From NCBI RefSeq assembly GCF_003665435.1, contig NZ_CP023407.1, positions 4,699,501 through 4,763,500 of the forward strand: 64,000 bases of DNA, given 5' to 3'. A model generated the notes under the pieces. That model saw only the letters and a list, made by a program, of their open reading frames with translations, did no database searches and was not told where the DNA came from. Origin of the DNA: Streptomyces fungicidicus. GTDB lineage: Bacteria > Actinomycetota > Actinomycetes > Streptomycetales > Streptomycetaceae. A program made the translations under genes and the position numbers. Shown here piece after piece: positions 8,130 through 16,532 of this stretch (position 1 is the stretch's first letter; every line of letters starts with the position of its first letter).

Positions 8130-9422
8130 ATGTCGGAAGCCGCAGCAGCGCCAGTCGCCGAGCCGCGGCCGCCGCGCAAGCTCTACCGCAGCAGTGACGG
8201 ACGCTGGCTCGGTGGTGTGGCGCGGGGGCTCGCCGGGCACCTCGGGCTGCCCGTGATCTGGGTACGTCTCGCCTTCGTCAGCCTGTTCATGGCCGACGGT
8301 CTCGGCGCGCTGCTGTACGCGGCGTTCTGGTTCTTCGTTCCCCTGGGCGTCGGCGGCGTGGACGCGCAGAAGCCGCCCTCGCTGGTGACGACGGAGGCCT
8401 CACCGGACGGCCGGCGCAGACTCGTCACCCGGAAACCGGACAAGGGCCAGATGGCCGCCCTGCTGCTCATGGTCGTGGTGGCCATGATCTTCGTGGGCAA
8501 TGTGAACCTGAGCAACGGCGCCAGGGCCTACCTCTGGCCGACCGTGCTGGTCGGCGCGGGTGTCGCCCTGGTCTGGCGGCAGGCGGACAACGCCCGCCGG
8601 GCACGCTGGATGGAGGTCGGCCGTCGCCGCCGCACGGTCACGCTGCTGCGGGCCGTGGCCGGTGTGCTGCTGGTGACGGCGGGCGCCTCCGCCATCTTCG
8701 TCCTGCGCGGTTCCGGCAGCCACCTCGGCTCGGTGCTCCAGGCGGCGCTCGCCGTGCTCGTCGGCATCACCCTCCTCGCCGGCCCCTACCTCGTGCGCAT
8801 GACCCAGGACCTCTCCGAGGAGCGCCTGATGCGGATCCGGGCGCAGGAGCGCGCGGAGGTCGCCGCCCACGTCCACGACTCGGTCCTGCACACCCTCACC
8901 CTGATACAGCGCAACGCCGACAACGCGGGCGAGGTGCGCCGACTGGCCCGCGCCCAGGAACGCGACCTGCGCGCCTGGCTCTACAAACCGGAGGGCAACG
9001 GCAAGGACGAGGACGACGAGCCCGCCACCCTCGCCGAGGCCGTGAAGCGCAACGCCGCCGAGGTCGAGGACAAGCACGGCGTCCCCATAGAGGTCGTGGT
9101 CGTCGGCGACTGCCCGCTCGACGAGAGAATAAGCGCGCAGATGCAGGCCGGACGCGAAGCGATGGTCAACGCCGCCAAGTACGGTGGCGAGGGAGGCGCG
9201 GTGCAGGTCTACGCCGAAGTCGAGGGGAAGAAGGTCTTCGTGTCCGTCCGTGACCGGGGCCCCGGCTTCGATCTGGACTCGATACCCGCCGACCGCATGG
9301 GCGTCAGGGAATCGATCATCGGCCGCATGGAGCGCAACGGCGGCACGGCGCGGCTGCGCGCGGTGCCGGACGGCGGCACGGAGGTCGAGCTGGAGATGGA
9401 GAGGGCGGAGAAGACGTCATGA
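8130..9422 (+). CDS. PspC-domain sensor histidine kinase
   Basis: 430 residues. The N-terminal PspC domain (SSDGRWLGGVARGLAGHLGLPVIWVRLAF, 21-49) is followed by further hydrophobic helices to about residue 220. A HisKA_3-type dimerisation region has the phospho-acceptor His249 in AHVHDSVLHTL, and the HATPase domain carries GREAMVNAAKYGG and DRGPGFD. It is NarL-type and probably senses envelope stress. Its stop overlaps the ATG of the response regulator (ATGA). Confidence 0.9.
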   Translation: MSEAAAAPVAEPRPPRKLYRSSDGRWLGGVARGLAGHLGLPVIWVRLAFVSLFMADGLGALLYAAFWFFVPLGVGGVDAQKPPSLVTTEASPDGRRRLVTRKPDKGQMAALLLMVVVAMIFVGNVNLSNGARAYLWPTVLVGAGVALVWRQADNARRARWMEVGRRRRTVTLLRAVAGVLLVTAGASAIFVLRGSGSHLGSVLQAALAVLVGITLLAGPYLVRMTQDLSEERLMRIRAQERAEVAAHVHDSVLHTLTLIQRNADNAGEVRRLARAQERDLRAWLYKPEGNGKDEDDEPATLAEAVKRNAAEVEDKHGVPIEVVVVGDCPLDERISAQMQAGREAMVNAAKYGGEGGAVQVYAEVEGKKVFVSVRDRGPGFDLDSIPADRMGVRESIIGRMERNGGTARLRAVPDGGTEVELEMERAEKTS

Positions 9423-10132
9423 GCGAGCCGACCGAGGCGAACGGAACGGAGCCGGCGGGGAGCGCCGCCGGGCGTCATGTGCGAGTCGTCCTCGTGGACG
9501 ACCACCGCATGTTCCGCACGGGCGTCCAGGCCGAGATAGGCCAGACCGGCCAGACGGGCGTCGAGGTGGTGGGTGAGGCCGCCGACGTCGACCAGGCCGT
9601 CACCGTCATCACCGCGACCCGGCCCGAGGTGGTCCTGCTGGACGTCCACCTGCCCGGTGGCGGCGGTGTCGAAGTGCTGCGCCGCTGCGCCCCGTTGATG
9701 AGCGACGCCGAGCGGCCGGTCCGTTTCCTCGCCCTGTCCGTGTCGGACGCGGCGGAGGACGTGATCGGCGTGATCCGGGGCGGCGCCCGGGGCTATGTGA
9801 CCAAGACGATCACCGGGACCGATCTGGTCGACTCGATCTTCCGGGTGCAGGAGGGGGACGCCGTCTTCTCGCCGCGGCTGGCCGGCTTCGTCCTCGACGC
9901 CTTCGCGTCGACCGACGCCCCGCCGGTCGACGAGGACCTCGACCGTCTCACCCAGCGCGAGCGGGAGGTGCTGCGGCTGATCGCCCGCGGCTACGCGTAC
10001 AAGGAGATCGCCAAGCAGCTGTTCATCTCGGTGAAGACGGTCGAGTCGCACGTCTCGGCGGTGCTGCGCAAGCTCCAGCTGTCCAACCGCCACGAGCTGA
10101 CCCGCTGGGCGACGGCGCGGCGACTGGTCTGA
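9419..10132 (+). CDS. Response regulator, NarL/FixJ (LuxR-type) family
   Basis: 237 residues. The receiver domain has the acidic pair in VLVDDHRMF, the phosphorylation site Asp75 in VVLLDVHLPGG and the conserved Lys in GYVTKTI. The C-terminal LuxR-type helix-turn-helix contains LTQREREVLRLIARGYAYKEIAKQL. It is the partner of the overlapping PspC-domain kinase gene. The GACCCTG cluster upstream of the pair is a reasonable target. Confidence 0.92.
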   Translation: MSEPTEANGTEPAGSAAGRHVRVVLVDDHRMFRTGVQAEIGQTGQTGVEVVGEAADVDQAVTVITATRPEVVLLDVHLPGGGGVEVLRRCAPLMSDAERPVRFLALSVSDAAEDVIGVIRGGARGYVTKTITGTDLVDSIFRVQEGDAVFSPRLAGFVLDAFASTDAPPVDEDLDRLTQREREVLRLIARGYAYKEIAKQLFISVKTVESHVSAVLRKLQLSNRHELTRWATARRLV

Positions 10133-10180
10133 CCGGGCCGGTGTCGGAGGGGGCGGGGCCGCTGGCTAGGCTCCGGCCCC

Positions 10181-10534
10181 ATGGACGTACTCATCCACCT
10201 CTTCGTCGGTCTGCACATCATCGGCATCGCCTCGCTCCTCGGCGGCTTCCTCACCCAGATGAAGGCGATGGGGAAGGGCACCGCCCGCTTCGTCCCCGCG
10301 ATGCTGCACGGCGCCCTGACGATGCTGGTCACCGGAGTGGTCCTGGTCGGCCTCAACCAGGCCCAGGACTACTCCGTCGACAACATCAAGATCGGCGTGA
10401 AGCTGGCCCTGCTGATCGTGATCCTCGGCCTGGTCTATGTGAAGCGCGACGAGGAGACGGTGGACAAGCGCCTGTTCGGCCTGGTCGGACTGCTGACCAC
10501 GGTGAACGTCTTCATCGCGGTGCTCTGGACGTGA
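10181..10534 (+). CDS. Small integral membrane protein, conserved hypothetical
   Basis: 117 residues, almost entirely four hydrophobic helices: LIHLFVGLHIIGIASLLGGFL, a helix around ALTMLVTGVVLVGL, IGVKLALLIVILGLVYV and LVGLLTTVNVFIAVLW. The layout resembles small CopD-like or DUF-type actinobacterial membrane proteins, but I cannot name a family. A -10 box TAGGCT (10167-10172) lies 8 bp before the ATG, so the transcript is probably leaderless. Confidence 0.75.
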   Translation: MDVLIHLFVGLHIIGIASLLGGFLTQMKAMGKGTARFVPAMLHGALTMLVTGVVLVGLNQAQDYSVDNIKIGVKLALLIVILGLVYVKRDEETVDKRLFGLVGLLTTVNVFIAVLWT

Positions 10535-10551
10535 GCGCCGCCCGGCGCTGA

Positions 10552-11727
10552 TCAGGCCGGGCGCACGATGCTGTGGATCGAGGACTCCCCGTCGTAGTAG
10601 ACCGACTCCTCGCGGACGTACGCGCCGGGCTTCGGGGCGTGGATCATCATGCCGTTGCCGATGTAGATGCCCACATGGGTGATGTCGTCGTAGAAGAAGA
10701 CCAGGTCGCCGGGCTGGGCCTGGGAGACGGGGACCGTCGTGCCGGCGTCGACCTGGTCGTAGGTGGTGCGCGGCAGGGTGACGCCGGCGGCCTTCCAGGC
10801 GGCCTGGGTGAGGCCGGAGCAGTCGTAGGAGCCGGGGCCGGTGGCGCCCCAGACGTACGGCTTGCCGATCTGCGCGCGGGCGAAGGCGATCGCCTTCTCG
10901 GCCTTGGCGGCGTACGAGGAGTCCGTCGACGTCGACGGTGAGGTGCCCGAGCCGGAGGACTCCGACGAGCCCGAGGTGCCGCTCTCCTGCTGAGCGGCCT
11001 CCTCCTGCGCCTTCTGCCGCTCCGCCTGCTGGCGTGCCAGCTCGGCGGCCTTGCGGGCGGCCTCCTGCTGCTTCTTCTTCTCGATCGCCGCGAGCCGCGC
11101 CTTCTCCTCGGCGGTCAGCTTCGCCATCAGCTCACGCGCGTCGCCGAGCTTCTTCTGGACGGTGGCCTTGGCCGTCTTCAGGTCGCCCTGGGACTCGGTG
11201 AGCGTCTCGAGGCTCTCGGTGGCCTCCTGGCGCTTCTTCATCGTCTCGGACTGCTGGGTGACGTAGTCGTCGACCGCGACCTTCTGGCGGCCGGTCATCC
11301 GGTCCATCAGCTGGCTCTGGTCGAAGATGTCCTGGGGCGTGTCCGCGAGGAGGAAGGTCGCGGTGTCGGGGATGCCGGCGCCGGTCCGGTACTGGGCGGC
11401 CGCGAAGGAGCCCAGTTCCTCCCGCGCCTCGTTGAGCTTCTGCGTGCGCTTGGCCACGTCGTCGAGGAGCGTGTCCACCTGCTTGCGCTGCTTCGCGGTC
11501 TTCTCCTTGGCCGCGTTGTACTTCTCGGTCGCCGACTCGGCCTGCCGGTAGAGGTCGCCGACCTTCTTCTCGACCTCCTCCAGGCTCGGCCTGTCGTCGT
11601 CCGTGGGGGCGGCGTTGGCCGTCTGGGACAACAGGGCCACGGAGGTCAGCGCGGCCGTGGCGAGGACCGGGGTCCGTATGCCTGCCACGCGCGGGCCGGG
11701 GGTGCGCGACTTGCGGTGCGACGCCAA
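10552..11727 (-). CDS. NlpC/P60 cell-wall hydrolase with coiled-coil stalk
   Basis: 391 residues from a TTG preceded by AAGGAG. A signal peptide (VLATAALTSVALLSQTANA) is followed by a long coiled-coil region (about 50-240) of RipA/CwlO type and a Ser/Gly/Thr linker. The C-terminal NlpC/P60 D,L-endopeptidase domain has the catalytic Cys in YDCSGL and His in THVGIYIG. It cuts peptidoglycan stem peptides outside the cell. The 5' leader holds a c-di-AMP riboswitch, which should reduce expression when c-di-AMP is high. Confidence 0.92.
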   Translation of the reverse strand: MASHRKSRTPGPRVAGIRTPVLATAALTSVALLSQTANAAPTDDDRPSLEEVEKKVGDLYRQAESATEKYNAAKEKTAKQRKQVDTLLDDVAKRTQKLNEAREELGSFAAAQYRTGAGIPDTATFLLADTPQDIFDQSQLMDRMTGRQKVAVDDYVTQQSETMKKRQEATESLETLTESQGDLKTAKATVQKKLGDARELMAKLTAEEKARLAAIEKKKQQEAARKAAELARQQAERQKAQEEAAQQESGTSGSSESSGSGTSPSTSTDSSYAAKAEKAIAFARAQIGKPYVWGATGPGSYDCSGLTQAAWKAAGVTLPRTTYDQVDAGTTVPVSQAQPGDLVFFYDDITHVGIYIGNGMMIHAPKPGAYVREESVYYDGESSIHSIVRPA

Positions 11728-11747
11728 GGGAGGCGACTCCTTCCATA

Positions 11748-11902
11748 CTCCGCCTACCGGGTTAGCTGTCGGGTTCGGGCGGGTGGTGCTTCGGAAGGGT
11801 TGCCCTACGGCCGCTCCGTGAGGGAGTGGGCCGATTCACCCCAAGGTCTCGGTGGGTCCCCGGCTCCGGCTGCCGCGGTGGGCAGGGACGGACTCGGCGG
11901 AG
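11748..11902 (-). ncRNA. c-di-AMP riboswitch (ydaO/yuaA)
   Basis: The minus strand carries the conserved blocks of this aptamer in order: GGGGACCCA, GGGGTGAATCGG, AGGGCAACCCTTCCGAA, CCCGAACCCGACAGC and TAACCCGGTAGGCGG. The closing P1 pairs CTCCGCC (11896-11902 on the plus strand) with GGCGGAG (11748-11754). The hydrolase start codon is 20 nt downstream. GGAG of the ribosome binding site can pair with CTCC just before the start, so control may act on translation or termination. Ligand and gene type match known actinobacterial cases. Confidence 0.9.
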
Positions 11903-11952
11903 GCCGCGCGGCCCGGCGACGTTCGCCGGTGGGGGTCGAGCGGCCCGCCCGC

Positions 11953-11982
11953 ACCGTAGCCAACTCGTGTGGCCCCTGTGAA
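11953..11982 (-). promoter_or_regulatory. Promoter of the riboswitch-hydrolase transcript
   Basis: On the minus strand TTCACA (11977-11982) and TACGGT (11953-11958) are separated by 18 bp. Transcription would start near 11946, about 44 nt upstream of the riboswitch P1. Confidence 0.45.
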
Positions 11983-12118
11983 GGTTGATGGGTGATATGC
12001 CCGATACATTTTCGTGACCTGATCTTCCCGGTCACTCAGGGTGAGGCCGCGGTGCTGGAGGGTGCCCGCCCCGGCCGGCCCGCCGGAATCCCGGGGATGT
12101 TTCCGGGGCGGCCCCGGG

Positions 12119-12141
12119 TTGTCGGTGGGGCACCCTAGACT
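12119..12141 (+). promoter_or_regulatory. Damage-inducible (PafBC/RecA-NDp type) promoter of pcrA
   Basis: TTGTCGGTG-N8-TAGACT matches the actinobacterial LexA-independent DNA-damage promoter consensus TTGTCRGTG-N8-TAnnnT exactly. The -10 ends 9 bp before the ATG, so the mRNA has almost no leader. Confidence 0.8.
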
Positions 12142-12150
12142 CGGAGAGCG

Positions 12151-14628
12151 ATGAGCAGCCTCTTTGACGACAGCTTCCTGGCGGACCTCCAGGCCCAGCG
12201 GGGCCCCGCGGACGAGCCCCCGCCGCCGCCCGAGGACGAGCACGTGCCGGAGCAGGTTCCGGACGACCTGTTCGGCGGGAAGTTCGACGTGCCGCCGGAA
12301 AGGGACGCCTACTACAGGGACGGCGCCCCGCGCCCGGTGCTCGACGCCGCCGCGCTCCTCGAGGGGCTGAACGACAACCAGCGTGCCGCCGTCGTGCACT
12401 CCGGCTCCCCGCTGCTCATCGTGGCCGGCGCCGGCTCCGGCAAGACCCGGGTGCTCACCCACCGCATCGCCCACCTGCTGGCCGAGCGGCACGTGCACCC
12501 GGGCCAGATCCTCGCGATCACCTTCACCAACAAGGCCGCGGGCGAGATGAAGGAGCGCGTCGAGCAGCTCGTCGGCCCGCGGGCCAACGCCATGTGGGTC
12601 ATGACGTTCCACAGCGCGTGTGTGCGCATCCTGCGCCGCGAGAGCAAGAGACTCGGGTTCACGTCGTCGTTCTCGATCTACGACGCCGCCGACTCCAAGC
12701 GGCTGATGGCCCTGGTCTGCCGTGACCTGGACCTCGATCCCAAGCGCTTCCCGCCGAAGTCCTTCAGCGCCAAGATCAGCAACCTGAAGAACGAGCTGAT
12801 CGACGAGGAGGACTTCGCGGCCCAGGCCGCCGACGGTTTCGAGAAGACCCTCGCCCAGGCCTACGCGCTCTACCAGTCGCGGCTGCGCGAGGCGAACGCG
12901 CTCGACTTCGACGACCTGATCATGACGACGGTCAACCTGCTCCGCGCCTTCCCGGACGTCGCCGAGCACTACCGCCGCCGCTTCCGGCACGTCCTGGTCG
13001 ACGAGTACCAGGACACCAACCACGCCCAGTACTCCCTGGTCCGCGAGCTCGTCGGCACCGTGGAGCACCCCGTCGACGTACCGCCGGAGGCCGAGGTGCC
13101 GCCCGCCGAGCTGTGCGTGGTGGGCGACGCCGACCAGTCGATCTACGCCTTCCGGGGCGCGACGATCCGCAACATCCTCCAGTTCGAGGAGGACTACCCG
13201 GACGCGACGACGATCCTGCTGGAGCAGAACTACCGCTCCACCCAGACCATCCTGAGCGCCGCCAACGCCGTCATCGAGCGCAACGAGTCGCGCCGCCCCA
13301 AGAACCTGTGGACCAACGCCGGCTCGGGCGCGCGGATCACCGGGTACGTCGCGGACACCGAGCACGACGAGGCGCAGTTCGTCGCCGACGAGATAGACCG
13401 CCTCACGGACGCGGGCGAGGCGAAGGCGGGCGACGTCGCGGTCTTCTACCGCACCAACGCCCAGTCCCGTGTCTTCGAGGAGATCTTCATCCGCGTCGGA
13501 CTGCCCTACAAGGTCGTCGGCGGCGTCCGCTTCTACGAGCGCAAGGAGGTCCGGGACGTCCTGGCCTACCTGCGGGTGCTCGCCAACCCCGAGGACTCGG
13601 TGCCGCTGCGCCGCATCCTCAACGTGCCCAAGCGGGGCATCGGCGACCGCGCCGAGGCGATGATCGACGCGCTCGCGCAGCGCGAGAAGATCAGCTTCCC
13701 GCAGGCACTCAAGCGCGTCGACGAGGCGTACGGCATGGCCGCCCGCTCGTCGAACGCCGTGAAGCGGTTCAACACGCTGATGGAGGAGCTCCGTACGGTC
13801 GTCGAGTCCGGGGCCGGCCCGGCGACGGTCCTGGAGGCCATCCTCGAACGCACCGGCTATCTGGCCGAGTTGCAGGCCTCCACCGACCCGCAGGACGAGA
13901 CCCGCATCGAGAACCTCCAGGAACTCGCGGCGGTCGCGCTGGAGTTCGAGCAGGAGCGAGGGGAGGGCGAGTCGGTCGCGCTGTCCGACTTCCTGGAGCA
14001 GGTCGCCCTGGTCGCCGACTCCGACCAGATCCCCGACGAGGACGAGGACGGCTCCGGCGTCATCACCCTGATGACCCTGCACACCGCCAAGGGCCTGGAG
14101 TTCCCGGTCGTCTTCCTCACCGGCATGGAGGACGGCGTCTTCCCGCACATGCGCGCCCTCGGCCAGACCAAGGAGCTCGAGGAGGAGCGGCGGCTGGCGT
14201 ACGTGGGCATCACCCGCGCGCGGGAGCGCCTGTACCTCACCCGGTCGACGCTGCGCAGCGCCTGGGGGCAGCCGTCCTACAACCCGCCCTCGCGCTTCCT
14301 GGAAGAGATCCCGGCCGCCCATCTGGAGTGGAAGCGGACGGGGGCGAGCGCGCCCGTGTCGTCCGGTCGGGCGTCGGGCGTGGCGGCCTCGCTGTCGTCC
14401 TCCCGCTCCCGCTCGTCGGCGGCGGGCGCCTCCGGCTTCGCCACCCGGCGGACCGCTGAGAACCCCGTGGTGTCGCTGGCGGTCGGGGACCGGGTCACGC
14501 ACGACCAGTTCGGCCTGGGCACCGTGGTCGCGGTGAAGGGCACGGGGGCGAACGCGGAGGCGACGATCGACTTCGGCGACAAGCCCAAGCGGCTGCTGCT
14601 GCGGTACGCGCCGGTGGAGAAGCTCTAG
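12151..14628 (+). CDS. pcrA: ATP-dependent DNA helicase UvrD/PcrA
   Basis: An 825-residue superfamily 1A helicase that unwinds DNA 3' to 5' during nucleotide excision repair and at stalled forks. It has the Walker A AGAGSGKTR, ITFTNKAAGEMKERV, VDEYQDTN, GDADQSIYAFRGA, LEQNYRS, TLHTAKGLEF and VGITRARERLYL motifs in order. The C-terminal tail ends in a PcrA-type Tudor-like domain (DRVTHDQFGLGTVV through RYAPVEKL), the RNA-polymerase-binding region in the family. Its promoter matches the PafBC motif. Confidence 0.97.
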   Translation: MSSLFDDSFLADLQAQRGPADEPPPPPEDEHVPEQVPDDLFGGKFDVPPERDAYYRDGAPRPVLDAAALLEGLNDNQRAAVVHSGSPLLIVAGAGSGKTRVLTHRIAHLLAERHVHPGQILAITFTNKAAGEMKERVEQLVGPRANAMWVMTFHSACVRILRRESKRLGFTSSFSIYDAADSKRLMALVCRDLDLDPKRFPPKSFSAKISNLKNELIDEEDFAAQAADGFEKTLAQAYALYQSRLREANALDFDDLIMTTVNLLRAFPDVAEHYRRRFRHVLVDEYQDTNHAQYSLVRELVGTVEHPVDVPPEAEVPPAELCVVGDADQSIYAFRGATIRNILQFEEDYPDATTILLEQNYRSTQTILSAANAVIERNESRRPKNLWTNAGSGARITGYVADTEHDEAQFVADEIDRLTDAGEAKAGDVAVFYRTNAQSRVFEEIFIRVGLPYKVVGGVRFYERKEVRDVLAYLRVLANPEDSVPLRRILNVPKRGIGDRAEAMIDALAQREKISFPQALKRVDEAYGMAARSSNAVKRFNTLMEELRTVVESGAGPATVLEAILERTGYLAELQASTDPQDETRIENLQELAAVALEFEQERGEGESVALSDFLEQVALVADSDQIPDEDEDGSGVITLMTLHTAKGLEFPVVFLTGMEDGVFPHMRALGQTKELEEERRLAYVGITRARERLYLTRSTLRSAWGQPSYNPPSRFLEEIPAAHLEWKRTGASAPVSSGRASGVAASLSSSRSRSSAAGASGFATRRTAENPVVSLAVGDRVTHDQFGLGTVVAVKGTGANAEATIDFGDKPKRLLLRYAPVEKL

Positions 14629-14643
14629 CCGTCCCGGCTGAGG

Positions 14644-14684
14644 GACCCGTCGTGGGCCGGGGCCGCCCGGTCCTACGACGGGTC
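14644..14684. terminator. Bidirectional terminator between pcrA and the M23 gene
   Basis: A perfect 10-bp inverted repeat GACCCGTCGT / ACGACGGGTC with a 21-nt loop. The right arm overlaps the last codons of the convergent M23 peptidase gene. Confidence 0.45.
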
Positions 14685-16202
14685 GAGGCCGTGGCTGCGG
14701 AACCAGGCGAGCGGGTCGATCGCCGAGCCGCCGCCCGGGCGGACCTCGAAGTGCAGGTGCGGACCGGTGGAGTTGCCGGAGTTCCCGGAGAAGGCGATCG
14801 GGTCGCCCGCCTTGACGGCCGTGCCGGAGGGTACCTGGTAACTGGAGAGGTGGCAGTACCACGTCTCCGTGCCGTCCATCGCCGTCACGATCATCATGTT
14901 GCCGTAGGCGGAGTTGTACTGCGTGCGCACCGTGCCGTCGGTCGCGGCCATCACCGTCGCGCCGTACGACACGGGGAAGTCGATGCCGGAGTGCACGGAC
15001 ATCCAGTTGATGCCGGACTGGCCGTAGTAGGCGCTGAGGCCGTGCTGTGCGACCGGCAGCGCGAACTTCGGCCGCAGCCGCTCCTTGCGGGCAGCCTCCT
15101 CGGCGGCCGCCTTGCGGTCGGCCTCCTGCTGCGCCTTGAGGTCGATGCGCTCCTGGGTGCGGCTGGCGCGGTCGGCGAAGTCGTCGGCGCCGGCGGCGAG
15201 GCTCTCCAGCTGGGTGTCGAGCTTGATGTTTGCGGCGGACGGCTGCACCGGCGGGGCGTCCGCGGCGGTCGTCGTCGTCTCCTGGCCGCCCTCGTCGGTC
15301 AGGCCGCCGACCGAGGCGGCGGCGATGCCCGCGACGCCCATCACGCACGCCGAGGGCACGGCCACCGTCAGCAGCGCGGAGCGCTTGGCGGGCGAACGGC
15401 GGCGGGAACGGGACCCCGCGCGCGAGGCGGCGCGCGGCGACGGGGGAGCCGGAACGGTCTCCTCCTGCTCGTCGAGCAGGGCCACCGCGGGCATCTCACC
15501 GGTGTCGGCGGGCTCGGTGCCGGGGGTCTCGTAGGGCTCCTGGCCGTAGGTCTCGTAGGACGCTGCCTGCGGTTCGTAGGACTCGCCCTGCGGGTCGTAC
15601 GACTCGGCCGACGGGTCGTACGCGTCGGGCGCGGGGGCCTGGGCGGTGGTCTCGCCGCCGTCGGAGTTCCACTGCGTGGCGTCGTAGACGCCGCTGTCGA
15701 AGGTCTGCGTGCCCCAGTCCCACTGCTGGGTCTGGTCGGCGGTGCCCCCGGCCTGCCCGGCCTGCAGCCACTCACCGGAGTCCCACTGGGCGCCGGTCTC
15801 CGGGGAGCCGGCCTGCGTGGGGATCGCCGTCATCGGCTGGTGGCCGGTGGTCCAGGCGGTCGCGTCGTAGCCGCCGGTGTCGTACCCGGACTGCTGCTGG
15901 GCCGCGTACGCGTCGTACTGCCCGGTCTCGTGTCCGTTCGCGGGCCAGTGCCCGGTGTCGTACGTGCCCGTGTCCTGGCCGGTGCCGGGGAGGTCACCGA
16001 AGAGGGGGTCGGTGGCGAAGCCTCCGGAGGTGTGGCCGCCGGTCCCGAAGTGGGTGGCGCCAAAACCGGTGGCGTCGTAGCCGCCGTACGTGGTGAAGTC
16101 GCCGTACTGGGCTTCCTGGGAGCCGTACGACGCGTAGGGCGCCGAGGCGGCATCGGAAGCCGGAGCCGGGGCCATTGTCCCCGACGGGTGACGGTCGTTC
16201 AC
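14673..16202 (-). CDS. M23-family (LytM-like) peptidoglycan peptidase, Gln/Tyr-rich N-terminus
   Basis: 509 residues from the GTG at 16202. The first 290 are low-complexity and rich in Tyr, Gln, Gly, Thr and Asp (ATG start at 16175 also possible). A basic stretch and hydrophobic segment (LLTVAVPSACVMGVAGIAAAS) anchor or export the protein. A coiled-coil (QERIDLKAQQEADRKAAAEEA) precedes the M23 domain, which has HSGIDFPV, WYCHLSSYQ and GPHLHFEVRPGG zinc motifs. It cuts or binds peptidoglycan cross-bridges. The long cytoplasmic-looking head is unusual for a secreted hydrolase. Confidence 0.87.
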   Translation of the reverse strand: MNDRHPSGTMAPAPASDAASAPYASYGSQEAQYGDFTTYGGYDATGFGATHFGTGGHTSGGFATDPLFGDLPGTGQDTGTYDTGHWPANGHETGQYDAYAAQQQSGYDTGGYDATAWTTGHQPMTAIPTQAGSPETGAQWDSGEWLQAGQAGGTADQTQQWDWGTQTFDSGVYDATQWNSDGGETTAQAPAPDAYDPSAESYDPQGESYEPQAASYETYGQEPYETPGTEPADTGEMPAVALLDEQEETVPAPPSPRAASRAGSRSRRRSPAKRSALLTVAVPSACVMGVAGIAAASVGGLTDEGGQETTTTAADAPPVQPSAANIKLDTQLESLAAGADDFADRASRTQERIDLKAQQEADRKAAAEEAARKERLRPKFALPVAQHGLSAYYGQSGINWMSVHSGIDFPVSYGATVMAATDGTVRTQYNSAYGNMMIVTAMDGTETWYCHLSSYQVPSGTAVKAGDPIAFSGNSGNSTGPHLHFEVRPGGGSAIDPLAWFRSHGLDPS

Positions 16203-16250
16203 CAACTTCTCTTTCGCCTCGACAACAGGGGCTGCCAGAGCAGTGCGGCG

Positions 16251-16280
16251 ACTGTACCCGGCGGTACGCGGGCACGACAA
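16251..16280 (-). promoter_or_regulatory. Promoter of the M23 peptidase gene
   Basis: On the minus strand TTGTCG (16275-16280) and TACAGT (16251-16256) are 18 bp apart, a good housekeeping-type match. It gives a leader of about 40 nt. Confidence 0.5.
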
Positions 16281-16359
16281 TCTTCCGCAGGTTTCACGCG
16301 CGCAGGAAACGGGCATTCGGCCCTGTTTTGGCGGACGACGGGCGCGGTCTTGGCTCTAT

Positions 16360-16378
16360 GTTCGAGATTTGTTCGAGA
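16360..16378. promoter_or_regulatory. Two direct copies of GTTCGAGA, 11 bp apart
   Basis: GTTCGAGA at 16360-16367 and 16371-16378 lie about 160 bp upstream of the M23 gene, in phase on one face of the helix. They resemble half of an SOS box but are direct, not inverted. Possible activator site. Confidence 0.3.
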
Positions 16379-16532
16379 AGGTGATCGGTCGACGGCGGCA
16401 AGTGGGCCGTCCCGGACCGTTGTTGTTCGGATTTCCGCCGAGGGCGGAGAGGTTCCCCCGGGTCGCCACGAGGCGCCGGTGCCGGGCGTGTCGCGCCGGC
16501 GCCTTCACCCGGCCGCCGGGCCGGGACGGCGG

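Noticed and set aside
16360..16378. LexA/SOS box upstream of the M23 gene
   Set aside because: GTTCGAGA copies are direct repeats with 11-bp spacing, not the TCGAAC-N4-GTTCGA palindrome.
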